From JACPPO01 sp965262505 (GTDB taxonomy: Bacteria > Acidobacteriota > Vicinamibacteria > Vicinamibacterales > UBA2999): a stretch of 64,000 nt of DNA. Under the pieces are notes generated by a model that worked only from the letters and a program-made list of their open reading frames with translations, did no database searches and was not told the origin of the DNA. The position numbers and the translations under genes are program-made. The stretch covers positions 4,216,001 to 4,280,000 of the forward strand of contig CBDHFM010000030.1 of NCBI GenBank assembly GCA_965262505.1, in the 5' to 3' direction. Of the stretch, positions 46,412-54,520 are shown one piece after another (the first letter of the stretch is position 1; every line of letters starts with the position of its first letter).

Positions 46412-48411
46412 TACATTCTCGAAGGAACTTGAATCCCCATGAGATCCAGGGCACGGGTCAGCTGGTCGCGCAGGTAGATCACCGCGCCCGCGCGCCACCG
46501 CCGGACGTCGTCACGCTCCTCGTTCAGGATTTGCGAACGATGGTAGAACGCGTTGAACGCCTGAGCGAGCGAGAAGGCGTACTTCGCCAGCACTGAGAAC
46601 TCGAGCGTTCGGATAACCTGCTCGACGATTTCATCCAGACGCGACGCGTCCAGCACCAGCGACCAGATCTCGTGGCTGCCGTTGTCGCCGGCGAGCTCTC
46701 CGACGGGGATGTCCTTCAGTGAGGCGAGGAGTGCCGGCTCGTCGAGGCCGTCCCGCTGCAGCAGCTTCTGAAAGATGTTGTTCGCGCGGACGACAGCGTA
46801 CTGGATGTAAGGGCCGCTCTCGCCCTCGAAGCTCAGCGCCTCCTCGAGATCGAAGGCAATGATCTTGCCGCGCGAGAACTTGATCAGGAAGTACCGGACA
46901 GCCGCAACGCCGATCGTCTGACCGATCCGTTCGCGCTCGCTGTCACTGAGCTCCGGGTTGCGCGCGGTCACTTCGTGGCCCGCGTTGCGCATCAACGTAT
47001 CCAGCAGATCGTCGGCTTTCACCCCCAGCCCCTTGCGGCCGGAGACCTCGACAAACGGGCGTTGCGCGTCCTCGGAGTCGGGGGCGGGCGCATGCCCGAG
47101 TTCCCGGGCGGTCGCGTGCGACAACGCCACCATTTCATACGAGAAGTGGTGTGACCGCTCGGCGTCTTCGGGGTGTCCGGCGGCCACGAGCGCCTGCTTC
47201 AGGAGCTTCTGCAGGTATGACTGTCGGACGTCGATCACGTTGTACACATGGACCGCGCGTCCGAATGGCGGATGCTCACCCGCGCCGTCCGACGAGCAGG
47301 TTGCCCACAACGGGCCGCGCGGTTTATCGACGAAGATGCGGTACTGAAAATCCCTGCCGAGCAACCCCAGTTTCCAGAACTGGTAGGCGATGTCCTTGCC
47401 GACGTAGGTGACGACGCCATTCGAGCGGACGATGACCTTTTCGCGCTCGGCCGCGCTCTCTTCATCAGGTTCCGCCTCGGCATTGCTCTCTTCGTCCTCC
47501 TCGATGGCCATCACCCAGCATCCCGCGAGCCGGCCCTCGGTCTGCAGGTACACGGCGCCGCTGGCCTTGAGTACGTTGAACGCCTGCTCCCAGAACTTCA
47601 GTCTGAGAATGTCGCCTTCCCACGTCAGGAGGTCGTAGTCCACGTTCATCCGCGCCATCGTCTTCAAGTGGCAACGGACGATCCGATCGGCGACGAATCC
47701 GCCGATCGCGGCCGCTTCGCTTTCGCCATGCTCGATGTCATGGAGCGTGGCGGTGCGGTGCTTCAATCGCTCCTTGTCTCCCTCGTACCACTCGGTGACC
47801 TGCGCATAGAGATCCCAGCAGTAGTAGTCGAAGCGGGTCGAATCGGCGATCTCGCGGATTTGATCGAGCGTCTTCTCCTGGAGCACGCGGAACCCAACCA
47901 CCACATCAGCCACCTGGACGCCTGTGTCATCGATGTAGTTCTGTACTTCGACCGGGATCCCGCGGAATCGCAGCACCCGGACGAGCGTGTCCCCGAGCGC
48001 GGAGTTGCGCAGGTGACCGATGTGTGCGGCCTTATTGGGATTGATCGCCGTGTGTTCGACGATGGCCTTGGCCGGTGTCCGTCCGGGGACGCTCGCGACC
48101 GGCGCCAGTCGGTCGAGCAGAAATCCGCGCCGTTCGAGGAAGACGTTCAAGTACCCGTTGGGAGCCGCCGCCACCCGCGTCACGCCCTCCAGCGCGCCGA
48201 ACGCCCCGGCGATTTCCTGCGCGATCGTACGGGGTGCCTTCCTCAGCCGACGCGCCAGTTCAAACGCGACCGGCGTGCCGAGGTCGCCGAGTTCCCGGTT
48301 GGGCGGGTACTCCAGGACCACCATGCCGGCGTCCGTCTGGTCGAGCGAGTAGAGGCCCGCGAGCAGGCGGGTCACGTGTGCACGGACACGTTCTTGGACG
48401 GGAAGGATCAT
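46411..48411 (-). CDS. argS: arginyl-tRNA synthetase
   Basis: 666 residues from ATG 48411. Class I enzyme, needs tRNA for amino-acid activation. The N-terminal additional domain ends near residue 110. The HIGH motif is in NPNKAAHIGHLRNSALGDTL (about 127-130). The KMSKS equivalent is in VEVSGRKGLGVKADDLLDTL (about 445). The C-terminal DALR helical bundle binds the anticodon (SGPYIQYAVVRANNIFQKLL). An acidic stretch DEESNAEAEPDEESAAER around 325 is an unusual insert. Starts after a degenerate GATTNGNGATT repeat region and is coupled to the C26 peptidase. Confidence 0.94.
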   Translation of the reverse strand: MILPVQERVRAHVTRLLAGLYSLDQTDAGMVVLEYPPNRELGDLGTPVAFELARRLRKAPRTIAQEIAGAFGALEGVTRVAAAPNGYLNVFLERRGFLLDRLAPVASVPGRTPAKAIVEHTAINPNKAAHIGHLRNSALGDTLVRVLRFRGIPVEVQNYIDDTGVQVADVVVGFRVLQEKTLDQIREIADSTRFDYYCWDLYAQVTEWYEGDKERLKHRTATLHDIEHGESEAAAIGGFVADRIVRCHLKTMARMNVDYDLLTWEGDILRLKFWEQAFNVLKASGAVYLQTEGRLAGCWVMAIEEDEESNAEAEPDEESAAEREKVIVRSNGVVTYVGKDIAYQFWKLGLLGRDFQYRIFVDKPRGPLWATCSSDGAGEHPPFGRAVHVYNVIDVRQSYLQKLLKQALVAAGHPEDAERSHHFSYEMVALSHATARELGHAPAPDSEDAQRPFVEVSGRKGLGVKADDLLDTLMRNAGHEVTARNPELSDSERERIGQTIGVAAVRYFLIKFSRGKIIAFDLEEALSFEGESGPYIQYAVVRANNIFQKLLQRDGLDEPALLASLKDIPVGELAGDNGSHEIWSLVLDASRLDEIVEQVIRTLEFSVLAKYAFSLAQAFNAFYHRSQILNEERDDVRRWRAGAVIYLRDQLTRALDLMGIQVPSRM

Positions 48412-48480
48412 CGGTGATTGGCGATCGGCGATTGGCGATCGATTCGTGATTGTCGATTGATCCGCGATTTGTGATTACCG
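48412..48480. repeat. degenerate 7-8 bp tandem repeat upstream of argS
   Basis: Repeated units of GATTGGCGATC/GATTCGTGATT/GATTTGTGATT style, directly upstream of argS. A similar array precedes dnaJ at 63403-63470. No gene in 48412-48525. Confidence 0.6.
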
Positions 48481-48525
48481 TTCTCGTGCGGTACGCTTTT
48501 CATGTGGCGCGCGATCCCCGGTGCA

Positions 48526-49112
48526 TCAGTCGCGCGCCCGTGTATAGTCGTCGGGCGTGTTGACGTTGAAAAGCAGCCGGCCGTCACGATTGAACGGCGC
48601 CAGCTCGTCCGGACCGATCTCTCGTACTACGAGACCCGTCAGCGCGTCGCCGACGCGCAGTTCGCCGGCCGTGATACGGCCGCAAAGGTGTCCGGCAATG
48701 CGTCGTGCGTACGAGGCACATAGGGGATGACGGCCGCGCTCGTCGCGCGGCACCGCGGCGTCGGCGTCCTTGCCCTGCTCCATGAGATATGTCAAGAACG
48801 GCGCATCCAAAAACGGCATGTCGCAGCCTATCACCAGTACTTGTTCCGTCGGCGCGTCCACCAGCGCCGTGTAGAGACCGCCCAGCGCTCCGGCTCCCGC
48901 GATGCGATCGGCCACCACCCGCGTGTCTCCGGCCCGAACTCGCGATCGGTCGCTCGCGACGATCAGGATGTGTGAGGTGAGGCCGCGCAGTAGCGACAAC
49001 TGCCGCTCGAGGATCGACGTCGCGCCGACGACGAGGGCACTCTTGTCGATTCCGCCGAACCGCCGGGCCTCTCCGCCCGCGAGGATGGCCGCTGTCCAGG
49101 AGATGTCCCCAT
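48526..49112 (-). CDS. mobA: MobA-like molybdenum cofactor guanylyltransferase, start region out of frame
   Basis: About 195 residues. It transfers GMP to molybdopterin. The body is clear: WTAAILAGGEARRFGGIDKS (nucleotide-binding LAGGxxxRxGxxK), then ILERQLSLLRG and TRVVADRIAGAGALGGLYTA. LVIGCDMPFLDAPFL and a last FNVNTPDDY complete it. No ATG, GTG or TTG lies upstream in this frame. The natural ATG at 49110-49112 is one base off: a run of four G (49107-49110 complement) would need to be five to give MGDISWTAAILAGG. Either a 1-base deletion (broken gene), a non-standard start or a sequence error. Divergent from the V4R-type gene, 6 bp apart. Confidence 0.75.
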
Positions 49113-49118
49113 TAGAGC

Positions 49119-49703
49119 ATGCCTGAGGCCAGTATCGGACGGCTGCTCGTCGCGAGCCTGCATCAGGCGATCGCGGACCTCCTGCCGACGCGGCTGGAGT
49201 TCTACGAAGGGTGGCTGAACCCGGCCGGTCTGCGCGACGGTCGGATCGGTCTCGCGCCTCTGGCCGCCGTGCTTAGTTTTCTGCGTCATGAAGGGAAGCC
49301 CTACCACCTCGTCGCAGCGCGCGCCGGCGAGTACACCGCAGAATGGACGGTCGCTGATCTGTCCAGGCTCAAGCGTACCGTCATCCTGGCGGCGCCGCCG
49401 GCCCTTCGCGCCCGCCTGGTGATGCGCGTGGCGTGCTCGGTCGTTCGCAGCACCTGCCGAACCAGCCGGGCCGCCGTCCGATGGCGTAAAGGCAGGGGTG
49501 CGGTGCACATTCGGGGCTCCATCTTCTGTGGGGTGCGCGGTCGTGTCGAGGAGCCCTTGTGCGAATTCTACGCGTCGGCGATCCGTCGCCTGCTGTTGCT
49601 CTTCGCTCTCGATGCCGAGGTCGCTATCGAGGAGTGCTTGGCAACCGGGGCCGGTCACTGCCTGATGGAGGTAGGCGTGCGACCGACGGGAGCGGCCGGA
49701 TGA
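49119..49703 (+). CDS. V4R (4-vinyl reductase-like) domain protein
   Basis: 194 residues from ATG 49119. The C-terminal half VHIRGSIFCGVRGRVEEPLC, EFYASAIRRLLLLF, VAIEECLATGAGHCLMEV shows the V4R pattern. In that pattern a Cys-x-Phe-Tyr helix is followed by E-x-C-x(4)-G-x-x-C, a ligand- or metal-binding fold related to TRAPP and to bacteriochlorophyll 4-vinyl reductase. The N-terminal half (MPEASIGRLLVASLHQAIAD, LPTRLEFYEGWL) is the helical part. It may be a small-molecule sensor. Its TGA overlaps an ATG (49700) of a truncated third gene. Divergently paired with mobA. Confidence 0.65.
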   Translation: MPEASIGRLLVASLHQAIADLLPTRLEFYEGWLNPAGLRDGRIGLAPLAAVLSFLRHEGKPYHLVAARAGEYTAEWTVADLSRLKRTVILAAPPALRARLVMRVACSVVRSTCRTSRAAVRWRKGRGAVHIRGSIFCGVRGRVEEPLCEFYASAIRRLLLLFALDAEVAIEECLATGAGHCLMEVGVRPTGAAG

Positions 49704-49810
49704 ATCAGGGCGGCGCCCGTGCTCGGAAAGTCCTTTTCAATCCAGAAATGAGCCTGAAGCGGATCGATGAGCCGGACATGTCAGGCAGCCGGGTCAATAG
49801 ACCGGAATAG
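49700..49810 (+). pseudogene. first codons of a gene cut off by an IS insertion
   Basis: ATG 49700 overlaps the V4R stop (ATGA), showing a coupled third gene. Only about 11 genomic codons (MNQGGARARKV) remain before the IS terminus at 49734. The frame then continues through IS sequence to TAG 49810 as a 36-residue hybrid. The rest of the gene is not found on the other side of the IS. Confidence 0.6.
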
Positions 49811-50002
49811 CCGTGCGCGTGCCTCGTGCAGGGCGCGCGCGGCATCATTGTCGCTCAGGGCGAAGGCGACGGCGTCGAGCTATTGGAAGGTGGTCCCCGG
49901 GGTGAGGTAGACGGCGGCCTCGGGGAGCGACTTGAGCTTCTCATAGGGCGTCATGATGTCGGCGTCGCGGCGACGTCCCCCCGTCTTCAGTAGCACTTCG
50001 GT

Positions 50003-50851
50003 TTAGAGTCCGGCGGTGACTGTACTGCGTTCCGCGACCAGCCGCTTGGCGTACTGGGCGGGCGTGAGCCCGCCCAGTCCCTTCTTCGGCCGCTCCTCGT
50101 TGTACTCGCGTCGCCAGGCCTCGACGAGGACCTGGGTATGGACCAGACTCGTGAACCAGTGCTCGTTGAGGCACTCGTCGCGGAACCGGCCGTTGAACGA
50201 TTCGATATAGGCGTTCTGATTCGGCTTGCCCGGCTCGATCAGGCGCAACGTGACGCCGTGCGTATGGGCCCATGTCAGCATGGCGCGCCCGCAGAACTCC
50301 TTCCCGTTGTCGGTGCGCAAGATACGCGGCAGGCCGCGCTTGAGCGCGAGTTGATCGAGCACGCGGGTGACCGGCAGCCCACCGAACGCGCGGGCCGGCA
50401 CGATGGCCACCGCTTCGGTGGTCGCGTCATCGACGACGGTCAGGCACTTCACCACCCGTCCCTCGGCCGTGCGGTCGAAGACGAAGTCGGCAGACCAGAC
50501 CTCGTTCGGCGCCTGGGGGCGTACCAGGGGCTGGCGGTCCGCCACCGGGATCTTCTTGCGTCGCCGCCGACGTACCTGCAGCCTAGCCTCGGTATACAGG
50601 CGCTCCACCCGCTTGTGGTTGACCCGTGTTCCCGCCTGCCGCAGCTTGAGGTAGATCATCCCGGCACCGTAGCGACGGTGCCGGTGCGCTAAGGTCACGA
50701 TGCGGGCTCGCAACGCCGCGTTAGTATCCGGCGCCGGGGTGTATCGCAGCGACGAGGCACTCATGTGCACCAGCGCGAGCGCGCGCCGCTCGCTCACCCC
50801 CTGCGCGGTCATATCCCGCACCAGCACCCGTCGGGCTGGGGCGGTCACCAC
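50003..50851 (-). CDS. IS3-family transposase OrfB
   Basis: 282 residues. HTH_21 region (RHRRYGAGMIYLKLRQAGTR VNHKRVERLY) then the rve core: D in NEVWSADFVFDRTAEGRVV (about 120), D in LPRILRTDNGKEFCGRAM (about 180), E in PNQNAYIESFNGRFRDECLN (about 216). The C-terminal YNEERPKKGLGGLTPAQYAK block is typical. Overlaps orfA by 7 bases, as needed for frameshift fusion. Intact and probably functional. Confidence 0.92.
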   Translation of the reverse strand: MVTAPARRVLVRDMTAQGVSERRALALVHMSASSLRYTPAPDTNAALRARIVTLAHRHRRYGAGMIYLKLRQAGTRVNHKRVERLYTEARLQVRRRRRKKIPVADRQPLVRPQAPNEVWSADFVFDRTAEGRVVKCLTVVDDATTEAVAIVPARAFGGLPVTRVLDQLALKRGLPRILRTDNGKEFCGRAMLTWAHTHGVTLRLIEPGKPNQNAYIESFNGRFRDECLNEHWFTSLVHTQVLVEAWRREYNEERPKKGLGGLTPAQYAKRLVAERSTVTAGL

Positions 50852-51108
50852 TTTTTTCGCAACGCATCGCGCGTCACCTCGTTGTCCAGCACGGACTCGG
50901 CCAGCAGCTTCTTCAGCCGCGTATTCTCGGCAATCAGCTCCTTCAGGCGTTTCGCGTCCGAGACGGTCATCCCGCCGAACTTATTCCGCCAGAGGTAGTA
51001 ACTGGCCTCCGAGAACCCGTGCCGGCGGCACAGGTCCTTCACCGGCAGGCCCGCTTCGGACTCCCGCAGGAACCCGATGATCTGCGCCTCGCTGAATCGT
51101 TGCTTCAC
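50845..51108 (-). CDS. IS3-family transposase OrfA
   Basis: 87 residues: MKQRFSEAQIIGFLRESEAG, LPVKDLCRRHGFSEASYYLW (helix-turn-helix), then a leucine-zipper helix RLKELIAENTRLKKLLAESV. DNA-binding subunit for the adjacent OrfB. Full length for the family. Confidence 0.92.
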   Translation of the reverse strand: MKQRFSEAQIIGFLRESEAGLPVKDLCRRHGFSEASYYLWRNKFGGMTVSDAKRLKELIAENTRLKKLLAESVLDNEVTRDALRKKW

Positions 51109-52381
51109 GTCCGATCTCCCTTCTCGTGAGCTCGGACTCTAAACCCGGGTGCTACTCAATTCGGGGGGGACGTCGGCGGTAGCGCTTGCGGCGGCGGCCC
51201 TTGGCGTCGACGGTCTCGGAGGGGAAGAAGCAGGGCCGGTGGAAGTTGAGATAGGGCGAGAGGACGTTCTGGGTGAAGTCGTTGACGCGTTGGGCGTGGC
51301 GGCTGGGGATGTGGCCGTAGCCGAGGTGCTTGCGGACGACCGAGCCGTTCTTGCTCTCGACGAGGGCGTTGTCGTTGGTGTGTCGGGCTCGGGACTTGGT
51401 GAACTCGTCGATGTGGAGGGCTTCGAGCAGCGCGGCGACGGTGCGGTTGACGTATTCCGAGCCGTTGTCGGAGTGAAAGCCGTGGAGGGTGAAGGGGAAG
51501 GCTCGGAGCAGGGCGCTGAGGACCGGCGCCAGGCACGCGGCATGGAGGTGCTCGACCGAGCCGATGAACTGGAACTGGGTGACCTCGTCCACCAAGTTCA
51601 CGTGGTACAGGCCTTTCAGGTCATCCAGATCGGCTTGGTGGACGGAATCGACCCGGACATAGCCGGGGCGCCCGAACGGCGTCGGCCGACGGCGCTCGCC
51701 AATGGCGACCTGGACTGGGCGCGTCCGGGTGGAGGTGGTTCCGCGGCGCCGTTGATACGTGGTCGAGTGCCGCAGGTTGTAGAGGTGGCCGGTGGAGATG
51801 CCGGCCAGGCGTTCGAACCGGCGGTCGCCAAAGCGATGGTAGGCGCGCGCACAGAGCTTGCGCGTGGCCGGCCCGGACAAGGTGCCGTGGAGCCGGTCGA
51901 GCTCGGCGAGAAGCCCGATGTCGATGCTCGTGTAGCGGCGGGGGAACGGCCGTCGGGGCGCCCCGCGGCGGTCGGCGATGCTCCCGGTGACCCGATGCTG
52001 GGCCAACAACCGGGTGAGTTGGGCGCGCGCCAGCCCGGTCACCTTGGCCAGAAAACATCGGAGCAGACCCTTCTCAGCCTTCCCTTGGTGGACATAGTCG
52101 AACCGGCCCAGGGTCTGCTCGATGAACCCATAGGCCGCAGCTCGAGTCGCCACGACCAGGTCGACCTCCTGGTTGCCCTCAAGGAACTCCCGAACGTGCT
52201 GCAAGGTCCGTAGCCGGTCGGTGTGGAGCGTCACGATCATCCTCCGATGATCCACGACCCAGCTCCCCTTCAGGCTCATGTGTCGTTGGAAACAATCCCC
52301 CCTTCAGGCTCATGTCTCATTGGAAGAGACTCTCGGTGGCCGGGCACGTCGAGCCGTGCTAAAATGTGCAACGGCTAAACC

Positions 52382-53125
52382 ATGGCAGATGAAGGAATAC
52401 ACGAGATCCAGCTGAAGGGTAAGCAACTCGTATTCCTCTTTATGGCCGCCACCGTGGTGGCTGTCGTGATCTTTCTGTGTGGCGTGATGGTCGGCCGTGG
52501 CGTTCCCGTTCGCGCAACAGCCGTCATCGACACCCCCGAACAAGCCAGTTTCGACACCAGAGGGGCCGCGCAGGATCTGTTGCCCGCGCGGGCGGTCTCC
52601 AGTGACAGCAGCACGCCGGTCGCTGCCCAGGAAACCCTGACGTACGCATCGCTACTCGAGGAGCCCGATCCCCCGGCGGAAACGTTCGCGTCAGCGGCCG
52701 AGCTCGCGAGTGCGATCCCTGAGCCGGTCGTCGCGGCAGAGCCTGCACCCGCTGCGCCGCGGCCCGTTGCCGTGAATCCTCCCGCTGTCGCCTCTGCGCC
52801 TACACCGACGCCCACACCGACGCCAGCCGCCGAGCCGCGACCGGCGCCCGTGGCGGCGGCTGCGCCGGTGACTGCCGATGCGGACGCTACGCTCGTGGAG
52901 CCGCCCGGTACGGGTTTCGTGGTGCAGGTGGCCGCGGTTCGCCAGCGCGACGAGGCGAACGCGATGGCCCGCCGGTTGAGCGCCAAGGGTTATCCGGCGT
53001 TCGTTACGGTCGCTGGGCCCAACTTCCGCGTGCGCGTCGGGAAGTACGACGATCGCGGCGAGGCGGAGTCAGTCGCCGGCAGGCTTGAAACAGAAGAACG
53101 GTTCATGCCCTGGATTACGCGGTAA
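52382..53125 (+). CDS. SPOR-domain membrane protein
   Basis: 247 residues from ATG 52382. A short cytoplasmic N-terminus, one membrane helix (QLVFLFMAATVVAVVIFLCG, residues 17-36), a long Pro/Ala-rich periplasmic linker with a PTPTPTPTPAAEP repeat, and a C-terminal SPOR domain (GTGFVVQVAAVRQRDEANAM, then GYPAFVTVAGPNFRVRVGKY). SPOR binds denuded peptidoglycan at division sites. Possible extended -10 box TGCTAAAAT 17 bp before the ATG. It starts 56 bp after the IS terminus, so its native upstream region has been displaced. Confidence 0.88.
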   Translation: MADEGIHEIQLKGKQLVFLFMAATVVAVVIFLCGVMVGRGVPVRATAVIDTPEQASFDTRGAAQDLLPARAVSSDSSTPVAAQETLTYASLLEEPDPPAETFASAAELASAIPEPVVAAEPAPAAPRPVAVNPPAVASAPTPTPTPTPAAEPRPAPVAAAAPVTADADATLVEPPGTGFVVQVAAVRQRDEANAMARRLSAKGYPAFVTVAGPNFRVRVGKYDDRGEAESVAGRLETEERFMPWITR

Positions 53126-53150
53126 ACGACGCTCATCAGGTGCACGAAAA

Positions 53151-53193
53151 AACGGCCGGTGCGCAGGAGATGTCCTCCTACGCGCCGGCCGTT
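53151..53193. terminator. bidirectional terminator hairpin
   Basis: AACGGCCGGTGCGCAGGAG (53151-53169) pairs with CTCCTACGCGCCGGCCGTT (53175-53193), with an A run on the left and a T-rich right flank. It lies between the convergent SPOR gene and the NHL propeller gene. Confidence 0.75.
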
Positions 53194-53215
53194 CGATTTC
53201 TAGCGTGACGGCGGA

Positions 53216-54427
53216 TCAGTTCATCGGCTGCAAGCCAGCCGCGACCAGTTGCCTTCCTCTTTCGCTATCGGCGGGGACGAACCGCTGAACGCGCTCGCCG
53301 TTGAAGACCTCGCCGGTGTAGATATTGCCCTGGGAGTCGACGGCGATCATGTGGAGGCCGAACCACTGACCCCCGTTTTCACCCATGTGGCCGATCTGCC
53401 CGAGGATCCGGCCATCCTCGCGGTCGAGGAACCAGATGTGGTTGTTCGTCAGGTCGGAAATATACAGATGCTGCTGCTCAGGGTCGGGCGAGAAGGCCAC
53501 GCCGCCGGTGGACCCGCCGAAGCTTGTCTCTGGAGCAACGATGAATTCCTTGTCCTGGTAGTTACCCTGCTTGTCCGTGACGTGGATGCGGTTCGCGTTC
53601 CGATCGGCGGCGTAGACCATCCCGTCGTTCGAGAAGTTCAGTGTCAGGTGGCCGGCGAAATCACTGGGCATTGGCCCATTGGCTTCGTAGTCGTGGTCTG
53701 CTTCATCAAGACTGATGTCGGCCAGCGGCTTCCCGTACGCGCCCCAGCCGCGCTTGAACTCGAAGGTGTCGAGGTCCCAGACCATGACGCGCCCGCTCAG
53801 GTAGCTCTCGGCGATATACATCTCGCGCGCCGGCTCGTCGAGTCGAATCTCTTCGAGCCCGCCGATGACCATCGGCGTTGACGGTGGATGCTGGGCCCTG
53901 TATGCGGCGACTTCCGCCGGGTCCGCGCCACGGCCTCCCGGCTGCCGCTCGGCAACGCGGGGGAGCTCCATGACGACCTGCCCCGTGTTCGGGTCGTACT
54001 TCCGAACCGTATCCGATCCGATATAGACGAACCCCGAGGCGTCCACAGCCATGCCGTGCCCTTGCGGCGCGTCGAAGGAGCCGATGACGGCGCCGTTCTT
54101 GTCGATGTGGATCATCGACGGGGGCCGAGCGCAGCAATCGGCGCCGGGCCCACTGCCCCCGGCTCGACCCTCGACGTCTTCTGTGTCGTTCGGGCGATTC
54201 AATACCCAGACGTCGTCGTTGCTGTCCACGGCCAGGCCCGTGACCCCTCCCATCTTCCAGTTGTTCGGGAGCTGCTTGGGCCAGCTCGGATCGAATACGT
54301 AGCTCGGCACGCTCTGTGCCTGCACGTCTGGGGTCAAATAGCCGGGGGCCACGAAGGTGGCCAACACGAAGACTCCGGCCACCACGGCGACCGCCCCGAT
54401 CCGTACCTTCTTCTGAATATCAGTCAT
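53216..54427 (-). CDS. secreted NHL-type beta-propeller protein
   Basis: 403 residues from ATG 54427. Signal or anchor helix VRIGAVAVVAGVFVLATFVA. Blades include YVFDPSWPKQLPNNWKMGGV, TGLAVDSNDDVWVLNRP, GHGMAVDASGFVYIGSDT, HLTLNFSNDGMVYAADRNAN and HMIAVDSQGNIYTGEVFNGE. It shares the DPSWP..LPNNW opening with the protein at 7782 and so is a paralogue. A GADCCARPPS motif with adjacent cysteines lies near residue 96. Function unknown; extracytoplasmic. Confidence 0.78.
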   Translation of the reverse strand: MTDIQKKVRIGAVAVVAGVFVLATFVAPGYLTPDVQAQSVPSYVFDPSWPKQLPNNWKMGGVTGLAVDSNDDVWVLNRPNDTEDVEGRAGGSGPGADCCARPPSMIHIDKNGAVIGSFDAPQGHGMAVDASGFVYIGSDTVRKYDPNTGQVVMELPRVAERQPGGRGADPAEVAAYRAQHPPSTPMVIGGLEEIRLDEPAREMYIAESYLSGRVMVWDLDTFEFKRGWGAYGKPLADISLDEADHDYEANGPMPSDFAGHLTLNFSNDGMVYAADRNANRIHVTDKQGNYQDKEFIVAPETSFGGSTGGVAFSPDPEQQHLYISDLTNNHIWFLDREDGRILGQIGHMGENGGQWFGLHMIAVDSQGNIYTGEVFNGERVQRFVPADSERGRQLVAAGLQPMN

Positions 54428-54520
54428 TCCTATCTCCCTCGGCGCGTGGTTACTCCGTCGCCGGGCGGAGTGTACGCAATTTTCACTCCTTCACGCAATC
54501 CCCCGTATCGCGCCATGCTA

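Larger units (their letters stand above)
49991..51154 (-). mobile_element. IS3-type insertion sequence (1164 bp)
   Basis: Inverted ends TAGCACTTCGGTTTAGAGTC (49991) and TAGCACCCGGGTTTAGAGTC (51154 reading back) differ at three positions. Carries overlapping orfA and orfB. Inserted in the transposase gene of the outer element; flanks CAG and CTC show no target duplication. Confidence 0.85.
49781..52279 (-). pseudogene. rve/integrase-type transposase, split by an IS3-type insertion and carrying a stop
   Basis: The N-terminal 375 residues (52279 down to 51155) contain helix-turn-helix stretches and the catalytic core: D in YVRVDSVHQADL, D in LHGFHSDNGSEYVN, E in NDNALVESKNGSVVRKHLGY. The frame is cut after RRRKRYRRRPPRIE by the TAG of the IS3 end at 51152-51154. 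The C-terminal remainder (49990 down to 49781) reads MTPYEKLKSLPEAAVYLTPG then TTFQ-stop-LDAVAFALSDNDAARALHEA. This is the family's usual tail, with TAG (49880-49882) where Glu is expected. Doubly inactivated. Confidence 0.85.
49734..52326 (-). mobile_element. rve-type insertion sequence (IS481-like) interrupted by an IS3-type element
   Basis: Terminal inverted repeats: TTTTCAATCCAGAAATGAGC (49734 on, then CTGAAGCGG) and, from the right end reading back, CTTCCAATGAGACATGAGCC (52326 down, then TGAAGGGG). A second copy of the right repeat lies at 52265-52294 (CCCCTTCAGGCTCATGTGTC), so the right end is duplicated. Original size would be about 1.4 kb without the nested 1164-bp element. Confidence 0.75.
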
